From Rhodococcus wratislaviensis (GTDB taxonomy: Bacteria; Actinomycetota; Actinomycetes; Mycobacteriales; Mycobacteriaceae), in the NCBI RefSeq assembly GCF_900455735.1, contig NZ_UAUI01000001.1:310001-374000 (forward strand): a DNA stretch of 64,000 nt, read 5' to 3'. The notes below the pieces were generated by a model. That model was given only the letters and a program-made list of their open reading frames with translations. It ran no database searches and was not told where the DNA came from. The translations under genes and the position numbers were made by a program. This document shows, one piece after another, positions 18,101 through 26,099 of the stretch; within the stretch, counting starts at the first letter, position 1; each line of letters opens with the position of its first letter.

Positions 18101-18198
18101 GCACCTGCGAACCCGGCGGCGTCCAACTCGGCCACGATCCCGTGGCCGACTGCACGGACCGACGCCGCCTGTGTCGCATGTGGGTCGAAATCGGCCAT
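15160..18198 (-). CDS. Transmembrane Ser/Thr protein kinase with two tandem Kelch propellers
   Basis: A 1012-residue protein. The kinase domain (about 28-285) is complete: GRGGFGVVY, AIK with Lys59, HRDIKPAN with Asp153, DFG with Asp171, APE. A Pro-rich juxtamembrane linker is followed by one membrane segment (383-404) and two consecutive Kelch beta-propellers of about 295 residues each (about 430-725 and 726-1012), presumably extracellular. Repeated G-G and Y-D-P-A-x-x-T-W units mark the blades. It likely senses an external ligand or cell-wall state. The start at 18198 keeps the kinase N-terminus tight; an upstream frame to 18285 is open but Arg-rich. Confidence 0.9.
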   Translation of the reverse strand: MADFDPHATQAASVRAVGHGIVAELDAAGFAGAEEVGRGGFGVVYRCLQRSLGRIVAIKVLTSDLDPENRERFLREGYAMGGLSGHPNIVNILQVGVTDAGRPYIVMHYHPRDSLAVQIRREGPLPWPEAISIGVKLAGALETAHRTGTLHRDIKPANILLTDYGEPQLTDFGIAHIAGGYETATGGFTGSLAFTAPEVLNGESPTARSDVYGLGATIFSLIAGRAAFERKTGEELVAQFVRISSQPVPDMRAQGIPDGVCAVIERAMATNPAARPASAEEFGHELQAAQQHIGLRSDAMALAPLEAAQATEERPSDSGADGYRRIQYEGSDSGQRPWGEPTQQLQPDSHPSGPPFWPPNGPPPWPPTGESGSIGESRTGRRAVLTVLALVVALVLAGGGYLVLRETPGPGTARPTVQDAGASPAVDPTAAWRPVKDARVARQQTATTVADGTIWVFGGLDDNGVSAQQEGYDPAIDTWKAGPDLPVPLNHAMAVTYNDEPVLIGGWKAEGQNLTAVDSDRVMAMRDGGWVDLPPLNAPRAAGAAAVVGDKIVVTGGQANGQLVATTEVFDGTNWTTVAPVPTPREHLAGVSDGTYFYAIGGRDLASDQNTAAVERFDPAAGTWTTLPAMPTPRGGLGAVFIDGRIVAVGGEEPTRVLSTVEAYDVVAGTWSELPALRTPRHGMAVGAVGNTVYAVGGGIKPTHAESTAVSEALRIAPRKTQWAPAWRPLKDAPIARQQTATAVADGTIWVLGGLDNAGSTPKVEGNDPAIDTWKAGPDLPVPLNHAMAVEYGGELVVLGGWVPKGPNLSGTTSDRVLALRNGKWVDLPPLNEPRSAGAAAVVGDRIVVAGGQANGALVPTTEVFDGTKWTTVSDIPTSREHLAGVSDGTYFYAIGGRDLASDQNTAAVERYDPAAGTWTTLPDMPTPRGGLGAAFIDGRIVAVGGEQPTKVLSTVEAYDVASGTWSPLPPMPTGAHGMSVATVGHTVYAIGGALRPTHAESTATAQALDFW
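15163..16908 (-). repeat. Intragenic tandem duplication encoding two Kelch propellers
   Basis: The unit 16908-16024 and the unit 16023-15163 (about 885 and 861 bp) encode near-copies of the same propeller. Both start with A-W-R-P-[VL]-K-D-A and share long identical stretches such as SDGTYFYAIGGRDLASDQNT and the DPAAGTWTTLP blade. Similarity is also high at the nucleotide level (compare 15430-15560 with 16320-16450), which points to recent duplication or ongoing gene conversion. Confidence 0.9.
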
Positions 18199-18550
18199 CG
18201 GGCGCCTCAGTCCTGTCCGACATCCACGACGACGTCGCGGCGATGCCCGCCGAGTGGGGCAGGCTTCGTACCAACGTGCGCACACGCGTTCATCGCATTC
18301 ACCTCTGATGCAGGTCGACCAGACACGCCGATGCGTTCACCAGCAGTCGACGACGCGAATATCTTTCTGTCACAAGGGCGAAGCGCGGAGTCTTTTCGTC
18401 GGATGTCGACGGGATCCGCCCTGTCCAGCAAGTATTCGACGGGTCGAGATCCGCGTCAAGATGACAATTTCCCCTCCCTAGGGTGCCTATCGGCGGCCGC
18501 GACTTCCTGCCACGTCGGCCACCGTGCACCGATCGGGCTCTGGTGCCGTC
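18199..18550. other. Intergenic region between the Kelch kinase and the GGDEF gene
   Basis: About 350 bases without a convincing gene. It must hold the promoter of the kinase gene and the 3' end signal of the GGDEF gene, both on the minus strand. I see no strong hairpin, operator palindrome or RNA gene. Short frames here are Arg-rich shadows. Confidence 0.5.
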
Positions 18551-19957
18551 CTAGAAGGTGCCGTCGTAGAGCGCGTAACCGCCCGGCCCCGCAGCTTTCG
18601 CCCGATACATCGCCGAGTCGGCCCGGCGGACGAGTTCTTCGCGGGTGCACTCCGGATCGGACAGTGCGACACCGATACTGGCACTGATCGGCCAGTCGAG
18701 AGATTCTGCCCGGTTCAGGTCGGCGAGGCTTCCGGTGATCCGGGCGGCAATTGCCACCGCCTCCGTTGCACCTGCGACGTGCTCACACACCACCACGAAT
18801 TCGTCACCGCCGAGGCGGGCAACGGTATCGCCCGGGCGCACCGCCGACCGGAGATGCCTGGCGAGAACGATCAGTGCGTCGTCGCCGCCGGCATGGCCGA
18901 GGCTGTCGTTGACGATTTTGAAGTCGTCGAGATCGACCAACAACAGCGCCACGCGGGTGCCGCCGCGCGGCGCGGCGTCCAGGGCCTCGTCGAGCCGACG
19001 GCGGGCCAACGCACGGTTCGGTAACCCGGTCAGCGGATCGTGCAAGCTCTGGTGCACCAACGCGGCTTCGGCCTCGATGCGGCGGATAGCCGCGGACAGC
19101 ACCGCCGTCACCGAGCGCAGAAAGGTCAGATCACGGTCGGTGTATTCGCGGGGACGACGACTGTGCGCGGTCAACACACCCCAGACCGCTTCGGAGCCGA
19201 TCGGAACGCACACCCCGCTGTGCAGCCCGCGCCCCGTCATCCCGACAGTGGAGAACCGGGTCTCGTGGACCCGATCGGCGCACACGATCACCGACCCGCT
19301 GGCCGCGGCAAATCCGGGTTGCGACCCCCTTCCCGGGGCGAACACCGTCGGCGAGGGCTCGGGTCCCCGATAGGCCAGCACGGCGAGTGCGCCGTCGTCG
19401 GACATCTGCGCGATCGACGAGCACTGCACACCCATCAGTGCGGCGGCCGCACCGGCCGCCGCACCGAGGAGTTCGTCGAGGTCTCCGCCGACGGCGAGTT
19501 GGCTCAAGTCGGCGATCGCCTGCTGCTCGCGCGCCCGGTACGCGGATTCCCCCAGAGCGCGGTGCAGGCGTTGTTCGTCCACTTCTGCACCGCGGCGATC
19601 CTGCGCAATCGATGCGATCAGCGACGGCCCGGTCCGCGTGTACTGCAGCACGAATGTCGAGATCAGCATCGGGATCGGCTCACCCGTCACGAAATGGCGG
19701 AATTCCGTCAGCCCGTTCCACTCCCCCCGCTCGACCAGAGCAGACTCCACCTCACGGGCCTGCACGAGGCCGACATCCGTGAAAAGCTCCGCCGTCGTCC
19801 TCGCGTACGCGTTCACGGCATCTCCCAATCCGAGCAGACCGACACCGGCGGGATTGACATACGCGATCCGCCCCGACACGAATTCGGACACGAACACCAA
19901 CGCCGGAGTGTGTTCGAGGACCGCGAGCAACATCCCCGAATCCGGCAGAGCCTCCAT
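18551..19957 (-). CDS. Diguanylate cyclase with PAS and GAF sensor domains
   Basis: A 468-residue soluble protein: PAS (about 5-120, SGRIAYVNPAGVGLLG), GAF (about 150-300, GVCVPIGSEAVWGVLTAHS, DLTFLRSVTAVL) and GGDEF (about 310-468). The catalytic motif is intact (RLGGDEFVVV) with DPLTGLPNR at the domain start and DLDDFKIVND for metal binding. It should make cyclic di-GMP from GTP in response to a bound signal. No EAL domain is present. The ATG at 19957 has a strong GGAGGGAG ribosome site, so the longer open frame to 20590 is not used. Confidence 0.9.
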   Translation of the reverse strand: MEALPDSGMLLAVLEHTPALVFVSEFVSGRIAYVNPAGVGLLGLGDAVNAYARTTAELFTDVGLVQAREVESALVERGEWNGLTEFRHFVTGEPIPMLISTFVLQYTRTGPSLIASIAQDRRGAEVDEQRLHRALGESAYRAREQQAIADLSQLAVGGDLDELLGAAAGAAAALMGVQCSSIAQMSDDGALAVLAYRGPEPSPTVFAPGRGSQPGFAAASGSVIVCADRVHETRFSTVGMTGRGLHSGVCVPIGSEAVWGVLTAHSRRPREYTDRDLTFLRSVTAVLSAAIRRIEAEAALVHQSLHDPLTGLPNRALARRRLDEALDAAPRGGTRVALLLVDLDDFKIVNDSLGHAGGDDALIVLARHLRSAVRPGDTVARLGGDEFVVVCEHVAGATEAVAIAARITGSLADLNRAESLDWPISASIGVALSDPECTREELVRRADSAMYRAKAAGPGGYALYDGTF

Positions 19958-20092
19958 GGATACTCCCTCCCCTGCGAACCTTCCGTCCCACACCCGCCTG
20001 TGACCCCCTCCACGATAAGCGGCCTCCACAACACCGCGGCGGTGCGGGCGTGGCACGTTGATTCTGCCTCGATGTAGGTGCACCATCGGGGC

Positions 20093-20575
20093 ATGCGCAG
20101 AGTGCGTTGGCCGGCATTCGCGCCGCCGGCAGCCAGTGGGACCGCAGTGCACGGTCCCACCATCCTGGCGTCCAAGACTCACATCACCCTCGACTTGCTC
20201 GGAATCGTCGCCTTCTCGTCCGGAATCCACGTCCGTCTCGCGCTGACCGCGACCGGGCGCGCCGCCGAACGTGCGCGTCACGAGACACGATCGCTGTCCG
20301 ATCCGACCGATCCCGACACCCAGTGGTCGTATCTGTCGGTGCTGCTGCAGCTGGGGTCTGTGGAGGGCGAAGCCGACCCCTACCTGCCACGATCCGGTTC
20401 GCCGCTGAAGTGGGGCGGGGTACCCGCGTACCGTACGGAGCCGAATTATTGGCTCGGAACGTGTACGCGCCCGCACGACATCATGATCGCTGCGGGGTGG
20501 CCGGAGATTGGCCTGGGCCCGACCTGCGTCACTGCCCTCCTCGAACCGAGCCCGTCCACTGTCACATCCGACTGA
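20093..20575 (+). CDS. Hypothetical protein, about 160 aa
   Basis: An unrecognised protein with good actinobacterial codon usage. A fairly basic N-terminus is followed by a beta-rich section (THITLDLLGIVAFSSGIHVRLALTATG) and a C-terminal part rich in Gly, Pro and Trp (GVPAYRTEPNYWLGT, AAGWPEIGLGP). There is no signal peptide or motif. Either GTG 20078 or ATG 20093 could start it. It is divergent from the GGDEF gene and 81 bases before the Mop gene. Confidence 0.6.
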   Translation: MRRVRWPAFAPPAASGTAVHGPTILASKTHITLDLLGIVAFSSGIHVRLALTATGRAAERARHETRSLSDPTDPDTQWSYLSVLLQLGSVEGEADPYLPRSGSPLKWGGVPAYRTEPNYWLGTCTRPHDIMIAAGWPEIGLGPTCVTALLEPSPSTVTSD

Positions 20576-20656
20576 TCCGAACACGTTCACTCCACTCCCA
20601 TTTCGAGGTAGTTGCGGCTAGCGTCGGACGGACATGGCCCGAGATGGAGGTTCACG

Positions 20657-20869
20657 ATGCGTTTGTCCACCCGGAACCAGCTCAGCGGAACGATCACCGA
20701 GGTGACCCTCGGCAGTGTGATGGCCACGGTCAAGGTGAAGCTCGACGGCGGCGAGCAGATCGTCACCGCATCCATCACGAAGGAGGCGGTCGAGGAACTC
20801 GGCCTGAAGTCGGGTGTGGCTGCGACGGTGCTCGTGAAATCCACCGAGGTGATGCTCGGCGTCGAGTAG
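20657..20869 (+). CDS. Molbindin-type TOBE (Mop) domain protein, 70 aa
   Basis: A 70-residue single TOBE/Mop domain: LSTRNQLSGTITEVTLGSVMATVKVKL, SITKEAVEELGLKSG, VLVKSTEVMLGV. Such proteins assemble into small oligomers that bind molybdate or tungstate in the cytosol for storage or homeostasis. ATGGAGGTTCACG places a good ribosome site before the ATG at 20657. No modABC or molybdenum-cofactor genes lie nearby, so it is an isolated copy. Confidence 0.87.
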   Translation: MRLSTRNQLSGTITEVTLGSVMATVKVKLDGGEQIVTASITKEAVEELGLKSGVAATVLVKSTEVMLGVE

Positions 20870-20905
20870 CCCCCGAACCTCAGCAGTTCAGAGACCCGCG
20901 CACTG

Positions 20906-22183
20906 CTAGTACGCCGAGGTGGTGAGGGAATCGGGTGCTGTCACGATCTCGAACGGCATGTCGATGTGCGCAACCGTCCCGGATCGGGATCCGGGGTGGA
21001 CGTAGAAGCTGCCCCCGGCCGCGACGACACGGAGTTCGTGCGATGTCAGTCCGATGTGGCCTCTGCTGAGGCTTCGATCGATCGCCTCACGGGAGATGCC
21101 GCACCCGTCGTCGGTGACATCGAGCACCGCATGCTCACCCCACCGCGCCAGCTCGACTCGGACGGTACGGGCTTGCGCGTGTTTGACCACGTTGCTGAGC
21201 AATTCGCGTGCCGCACTGAACAGCACATCATCAGCCGATGTGCGCAAGTCGTCGACCCACTCCGACGTCAGGAGCTCCACGTCGAAACCGCCACGCGCCT
21301 GGGCAGAGCGAGTGAGATCGCCGAGAGCGCGAGCGAGACCGACACGATCGAGCACAGTGGGGTGCAGCTCCGAGACGGTCGCCCTGAGCAGGGTCGCGGA
21401 TTCGGTGAGTGCGTGGGTGATGCGATCGACCGCCTCCGGGTCGGCACTGCCGGTGAGGTCGTCGAGGTCCATCTTTGCGGCCAGGACGAATTGGAGCGCC
21501 CCGTCGTGGAGTTGCTCGGACAACGCACGTCGTTCGCGTTGTTCGAGACCCATCAATTCGGCGAGCAGGGCGGTGCGGTCGCGAACCAGGTGACCGATGG
21601 TCAGCACTCGGGACCGTTGGATTCTGCTGAGCATGACGGCGCCCGCACCGAGGACGGCGAGGGCCATCGTGCTGAGCAGGATGGAGGCCCAGGGTTCTTC
21701 GTTCGAGGCCATCGTGGCCCAGCTGGCTGCCAGGAACACCAAAACCGTAGGCACGACCACGGACGCACACACGCCCGGGCGCAGCTGTGTGGAGGCCAGC
21801 AGCGGGATCACGAACAAACCGTTGCTCAGTATGTCTGCGGTCCAACTCTGTTGTGCTGCAATACCAGTCAACAAGGTGAGGCAACCGAGTACCGCAAGGT
21901 CGACGAACAGCGCGAGCCACATCGCGTTCACCGGCCCCGGACCGCCCCGACGAGTCCACAGCGCGAGCCCGCCGGACCAGAGTGCGTAGCAGATCAGGAT
22001 CGCGACGCAGACGCCCGCATCGTTCATCGGCGGGACGAAGGCGAGCGTCAATGCGATGAAGAGCACCAGCACGCCACGAAGTGCGAGTTGCAGATACGCG
22101 CCGCGATAGGCGTGTTCGAGGATGATGCGTTCGAGATCTGGGCTGCCGCCGAGATCCGCGGGTAGTACCGATGACTCAGCCAT
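20906..22183 (-). CDS. Orphan sensor histidine kinase (HisKA_3 type)
   Basis: A 425-residue membrane kinase. The N-terminal half has about five to six membrane helices (from LALRGVLVLFIALTLAFV, residue 33 on). The HisKA_3 phosphoacceptor site is ERRALSEQLHDGALQF, and the HATPase_c domain has ELLSNVVKHAQA and DDGCGIS. This is the NarX/DesK class, which normally pairs with a LuxR-type response regulator, but no such gene is adjacent. The neighbouring upstream gene is a truncated sensor of the same general kind. Confidence 0.87.
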   Translation of the reverse strand: MAESSVLPADLGGSPDLERIILEHAYRGAYLQLALRGVLVLFIALTLAFVPPMNDAGVCVAILICYALWSGGLALWTRRGGPGPVNAMWLALFVDLAVLGCLTLLTGIAAQQSWTADILSNGLFVIPLLASTQLRPGVCASVVVPTVLVFLAASWATMASNEEPWASILLSTMALAVLGAGAVMLSRIQRSRVLTIGHLVRDRTALLAELMGLEQRERRALSEQLHDGALQFVLAAKMDLDDLTGSADPEAVDRITHALTESATLLRATVSELHPTVLDRVGLARALGDLTRSAQARGGFDVELLTSEWVDDLRTSADDVLFSAARELLSNVVKHAQARTVRVELARWGEHAVLDVTDDGCGISREAIDRSLSRGHIGLTSHELRVVAAGGSFYVHPGSRSGTVAHIDMPFEIVTAPDSLTTSAY

Positions 22184-22264
22184 GGGACGGCCTCCTCGGC
22201 CGGGCGACTCCGACAGGAAGATACCAGGACATCAACTGCTGGACCTGCGACAATGCCCAAGATT

Positions 22265-23530
22265 CTAGCACCGGCGAGTGGCGGAACCACGGGACTCGAC
22301 CGTCTGCTCGCGGGCCCTGCGGATCTCCGCGAACTGCGCCTCGAGTTCGCCGTGCAGTCGCTGATTGTCCAGCGCCAGAGCGGTGGCGGCCCGCACGGCC
22401 GCCAGAAGCCGCGGCTGGTCGGCGACCGCCCGGTCGTACACCAACGCCCCCACCAGGACGCCGTCGCGGATGAGGGCCGTGGCCTCGCGGGGATCGTTCC
22501 TGGGTGGCAGAACCTGGGGACGTCCCTGCGCGTCCACATATCCGTCGTGCGCGCGGGAGAACGACCACAGCGACAGGTTCGGGTCGCGCAATGCCGCCCG
22601 CAGTGCGTCGATGAAGCCGTCACCGAGCGGGGTGGTGCCGATCTCGATCATCAGGTTGCGTACCGCAGCTCGGGCGACTCGGTAGCGCCACATCCCGACC
22701 AGCACCGCAAGCGGGATGAGCGCAGTCGACGGATATCGCAGAAGCAGCGTCCACGCATGCTGCGGGCTGTGCACCCACACGGAGACCAGCGGTGTCCAGG
22801 CGGTTGCGGCGGTCCCGAGCAGAGCGGCGATCCACAGTGGCGCCACAGCCGCCCGGTAGGCCGGAGAACCTGACCTCCACCGAGTGACCACGACACCGAT
22901 CAGGACCACACCGAGGGCGATCCCCACCGCACCGAACATCACCTGCAGCGCCGCGAAGACCCGCGGGTCGTCACGCACCAGGAGCAGATTCAACGACGGC
23001 GGATGGGCCGGGCTGATGCGGTGAGTGTCGAGGAAGGCAAGCTCGGACACGACGGCGACCGCGTAGTACGCGTAACTTCCGCCGACGAACCATCGCTCCC
23101 ACCGGCGGCGCAACCGCCCCCAGGGAAAACTGAGCACAAGTTGGATCAGCACCGGAATGTACATGTTGGTCAGCGCCGCACCTGCCGTGAACAGCGCCGG
23201 AACAGTCGAGAGCCGAAAGCCCTTCACCAGCCACAGCAGCCCGGCGGCAACCAGCAGCCACCCCAGGTTGTCCTGCGGCCGGTGGCTCTTGGCGACCAGG
23301 CCGGCCGCCACGAACACCACTCCGACCAACACGAACAATGCCAGTTCCGTCGCACTGAACACGCCCCGGCACACCTGCCAGTCGACCGATGCCGCCACCG
23401 CGACCGCCAGTACGGCGGTCACCAGGGCGGTCGCACTGTGCGCGCGAAGGCTCACCGGGTGCCGCCCGCGAGTCCGGACAATTCGAGGAACACGAGATCG
23501 ATCCTCGTGGGAATCCGGATCCGGCACCAT
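22265..23530 (-). pseudogene. Sensor half of a histidine kinase lacking the kinase domain
   Basis: A 421-residue frame with about eight membrane helices (TALVTAVLAVAVAAS, ELALFVLVGVVFVAAGL, NLGWLLVAAGLLWLV and more), then a GAF-like soluble part (LRDPNLSLWSF, DGVLVGALVYDRAVADQPRLLAAV) and a linker ending AQFAEIRRAREQTVES. In relatives this linker leads directly into the phosphoacceptor helix and HATPase domain. Here the frame ends 11 codons later with unrelated residues, and no kinase sequence follows in any frame. It may be a degraded kinase or a retained sensor-only protein. Confidence 0.7.
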
Positions 23531-23699
23531 CACCACAGGGTGGGGTAATGCGACACCTGGGTGGACCTTCTCGACACCTCCGGTCACGTGTCGCCGGCAG
23601 TGTTCGGGACGGATCGATCGATGCCACGCGGCACACCGGTATTCGTGGGAACATCTCATCCGATCGGTCCAGCAGACTGACGAGAGAGGGATGTGGTGC

Positions 23700-24608
23700 A
23701 TGACCAGGATTCGGCCCGCGGTGGCACTGGCATCGATTGCCGGTGCCTCATTGCTGCTTCTTGCGGCCTGCACCCAGGACGCATCGTCGACCGGTGGCAC
23801 CGAATCGGCTGCGCCGAGCACCTCCGGCGAGGCACCGGCAGCGGAGGCACCTGTCAACGGTGTCGATGCGAAGGAGTACGCCGCCGGCGATCCGGAAACC
23901 GATTCCTACGGCTTCGTCACACCGTCAGGGAAATGGCTGTGCGCGATCATTCCCACGAAGAAGTTGGCCGGATGTGCCTCTCATCCCACCGCGGGGCCAT
24001 TGGGAGTTCCGGGAACTCCGCAGATCGCGTCGCCCGACGGCGGCCCGCCGGCGGAGGCGAACGTCATCGCGGTCGAGGCGGGGAAGGAGCCGAGCTTCCA
24101 GAACTGGAACCAGGCACCCTTTCCCGGCAACGCCCACGTCCTCCCCTACGACACCACGCTGGCGATCGACGGATTCAGTTGCAATGTGCAGTTCTCCGGC
24201 GTCTCGTGTAGGGAGGATGCAACGGACAAGGGGTTCACCATCTCCACCAGCGGCTACAAGTTCGAGTACACCCCGATACCTGTGAGCCTCCCCAGTGCGA
24301 TCCCGCCGCCGATCGCGCCCACTCCAGCGCCGCTCCCCCAGCAGGCACGCGGATCGAATCAGTGTGGCCCCATTGTCTATCCGGAGACCGGCAAGCCTGC
24401 GACCGTGGTCATCGTGAAGGGAACACTCCGTTGCGACGAGGCGCACACCATGCTCACGAAGTATTTCACCGCGCCTGACAAGAGTGAACCGGTGTACAGC
24501 TTCGACGGCTGGGAATGCCGCCTCGCGGGAGACCCGGGATCCGCGGAGATCGGCTACACGATCAACTGCACCGACGGCAACGGGAACACCGTAGTCGCAC
24601 AGCCGTAG
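23700..24608 (+). CDS. Secreted lipoprotein, unknown function
   Basis: A 302-residue lipoprotein: signal peptide with lipobox LLAAC (Cys24), then a Thr/Ser/Ala-rich linker and two Cys-containing modules (about 55-190 and 215-302). Paired Cys in WLCAI/AGCAS, SCNV/SCRE, NQCGP/LRCDE and WECRL/INCTD suggest four disulfides. The last 80 residues resemble small exported actinobacterial domains (CDEAHTMLTKYF, FDGWECRL). I start at 23700, nine bases after GAGAGGG; an ATG at 23691 is in frame too. It is divergent from the truncated sensor gene. Confidence 0.75.
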   Translation: MTRIRPAVALASIAGASLLLLAACTQDASSTGGTESAAPSTSGEAPAAEAPVNGVDAKEYAAGDPETDSYGFVTPSGKWLCAIIPTKKLAGCASHPTAGPLGVPGTPQIASPDGGPPAEANVIAVEAGKEPSFQNWNQAPFPGNAHVLPYDTTLAIDGFSCNVQFSGVSCREDATDKGFTISTSGYKFEYTPIPVSLPSAIPPPIAPTPAPLPQQARGSNQCGPIVYPETGKPATVVIVKGTLRCDEAHTMLTKYFTAPDKSEPVYSFDGWECRLAGDPGSAEIGYTINCTDGNGNTVVAQP

Positions 24609-24673
24609 ACCGATCACCCGCGATTTCAGGGCAGTACCCGCGAGACTCGACGCTCGATGTCTACGCTGGCGTT

Positions 24674-24991
24674 ATGCAACCACCGAATGACCGGGCCGGC
24701 ACTTGGGAAGGTTCCTGGCTCGCGGCGATGACGGTGATCAAGAGCGCTCAGCGGGTTTTCACGCCTGAGAATCGACCTCCCTCCGAGCTCATTCCCCTCG
24801 TCGAACCCCTGAGCCGGTTGGGTGATGCGCTGCGGGCTACACCGCCCGACCCCGAAGAGTCCCGCCGTCGCGCAGCCGACCTGGTGGCCGATCGAGACCT
24901 GATCGAGTGGGCATGTCGGCCGGACCAGCCCAGCGAGATCCGGGAGTTCGGGGCGACCTTGGCCTTCTTGTCGATGAAACTGACCACCTGA
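24674..24991 (+). CDS. Hypothetical protein, 105 aa
   Basis: An unrecognised, helical, cytosolic protein (ESRRRAADLVADRDLIEWACRP, LAFLSMKLTT end). There is no ribosome site before the ATG at 24674, but TACGCT at 24662-24667 fits a TANNNT -10 box that would start the transcript on the ATG itself, so a leaderless message is likely. It follows the lipoprotein gene by 65 bases and converges with the exonuclease gene. Confidence 0.6.
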   Translation: MQPPNDRAGTWEGSWLAAMTVIKSAQRVFTPENRPPSELIPLVEPLSRLGDALRATPPDPEESRRRAADLVADRDLIEWACRPDQPSEIREFGATLAFLSMKLTT

Positions 24992-25029
24992 GTTCCAGGT
25001 TGCCGACGCCGCACAAGGGACCGGACCGC

Positions 25030-25944
25030 TCAGAAGTCGTAGTCCACGACGACCGGAGCATGATCGCTCATCCGCCGGTCGGCTGCCGGATCCCGATCGG
25101 TGCCGGCCGTGACCGCGGCCCGAGCCAGTTGCGGCGTCGCGAGGTGGTAGTCGATGCGCCAGCCGATGTCGTTCACGAATGACTGCCCCAGCCACGACCA
25201 CCACGAGTACGGACCGTCGGCGTCCGGATGGTGTCGCCGGACGACGTCGACGAGGGTGCGCGGCGACAGGATGGAGTCGAACCACTCGCGTTCCTCAGGC
25301 AGAAAACCCTCGGCCTGATTGCTACGCCGCCAGTTCCGTACATCGGAACGGGCGTGCGCAATGTTGAGGTCACCCATCAGCAGAAGCTCCCTGCCCCGTG
25401 CGCGCGCCGTGCGCCGCGAGCGGGTCAACTGTCGCGCGAACGCGGAGAGGAAGCGCATCTTGCGGTCGTACCGGGCTCCGCCGTCGGGCGCCTCCCGCAT
25501 CCGCCCGGGCTTCTGGAGGTGGGCCGGAAGACCGCCTTTCGGCAGGTACATCGACGCCACGGTGATCGGCGCCTCGGCGAGGTCGACCTCGACGTACCGA
25601 CCCTGGTTCGCGAACTCTCCCAGACCCCGAGCCAGTGGCTCCGGGCCCAGTTCGGCGCTCTCGGTGTGCATTTCACCCGGTGCACGCATCAGTGCCGTGC
25701 CACTCCACGTCCGGACTGCGACGGGCGCACGCCGAGTCAGGACCGCGACACCGTTGCGGCCCGCGACATCCCCCTCGTCGTACGTGAGGTGATAGTCGCC
25801 GAACACCCCCGACGGGATGGCCGCGGCACGCGCCCGCACCTCCTGAAGCGCGACCACATCGGGGCCGCGGTCGCCAAGCCAGTCCTCGAAGCCGCGCCGC
25901 TGCGCCGCGCGGATCCCGTTGACGTTGAAGGTCGCGATTCGCAC
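25030..25944 (-). CDS. xthA: Exodeoxyribonuclease III / AP endonuclease
   Basis: A 304-residue EEP-fold nuclease for base-excision repair: cleaves abasic sites and removes 3' blocked ends. Visible motifs are ATFNVNGIRAA (metal-binding Asn), VALQEVRA (catalytic Glu), MYLPKGG, MGDLNIAH (Asp and Asn of the active site), and the C-terminal WRIDYHLAT and MSDHAPVVVDY (Asp-His pair). It is complete and monocistronic on the minus strand. The insert between MYLPKGG and MGDLN is longer than in E. coli XthA, as often seen in actinobacteria. Confidence 0.92.
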   Translation of the reverse strand: MRIATFNVNGIRAAQRRGFEDWLGDRGPDVVALQEVRARAAAIPSGVFGDYHLTYDEGDVAGRNGVAVLTRRAPVAVRTWSGTALMRAPGEMHTESAELGPEPLARGLGEFANQGRYVEVDLAEAPITVASMYLPKGGLPAHLQKPGRMREAPDGGARYDRKMRFLSAFARQLTRSRRTARARGRELLLMGDLNIAHARSDVRNWRRSNQAEGFLPEEREWFDSILSPRTLVDVVRRHHPDADGPYSWWSWLGQSFVNDIGWRIDYHLATPQLARAAVTAGTDRDPAADRRMSDHAPVVVDYDF

Positions 25945-26099
25945 GAGTCACAGTGTAGGGATCCGTCCGACGCGTCGTATCTCGCCACCGTCCACGCGCC
26001 GTCTGCCGGTTCTGCGGAGTTGACCGATTTGTGTGTGAACTCGAGTACGGGTTGCTAGCCTTCCGGTGATTGAGGCCACATTGCCGGGGGGAGTTCTCG

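Noticed and set aside
18551..20590. 679-codon version of the GGDEF gene starting at 20590
   Set aside because: The extra 211 residues overlap a plus-strand gene and lack domain sequence; the ATG at 19957 has an excellent ribosome site.
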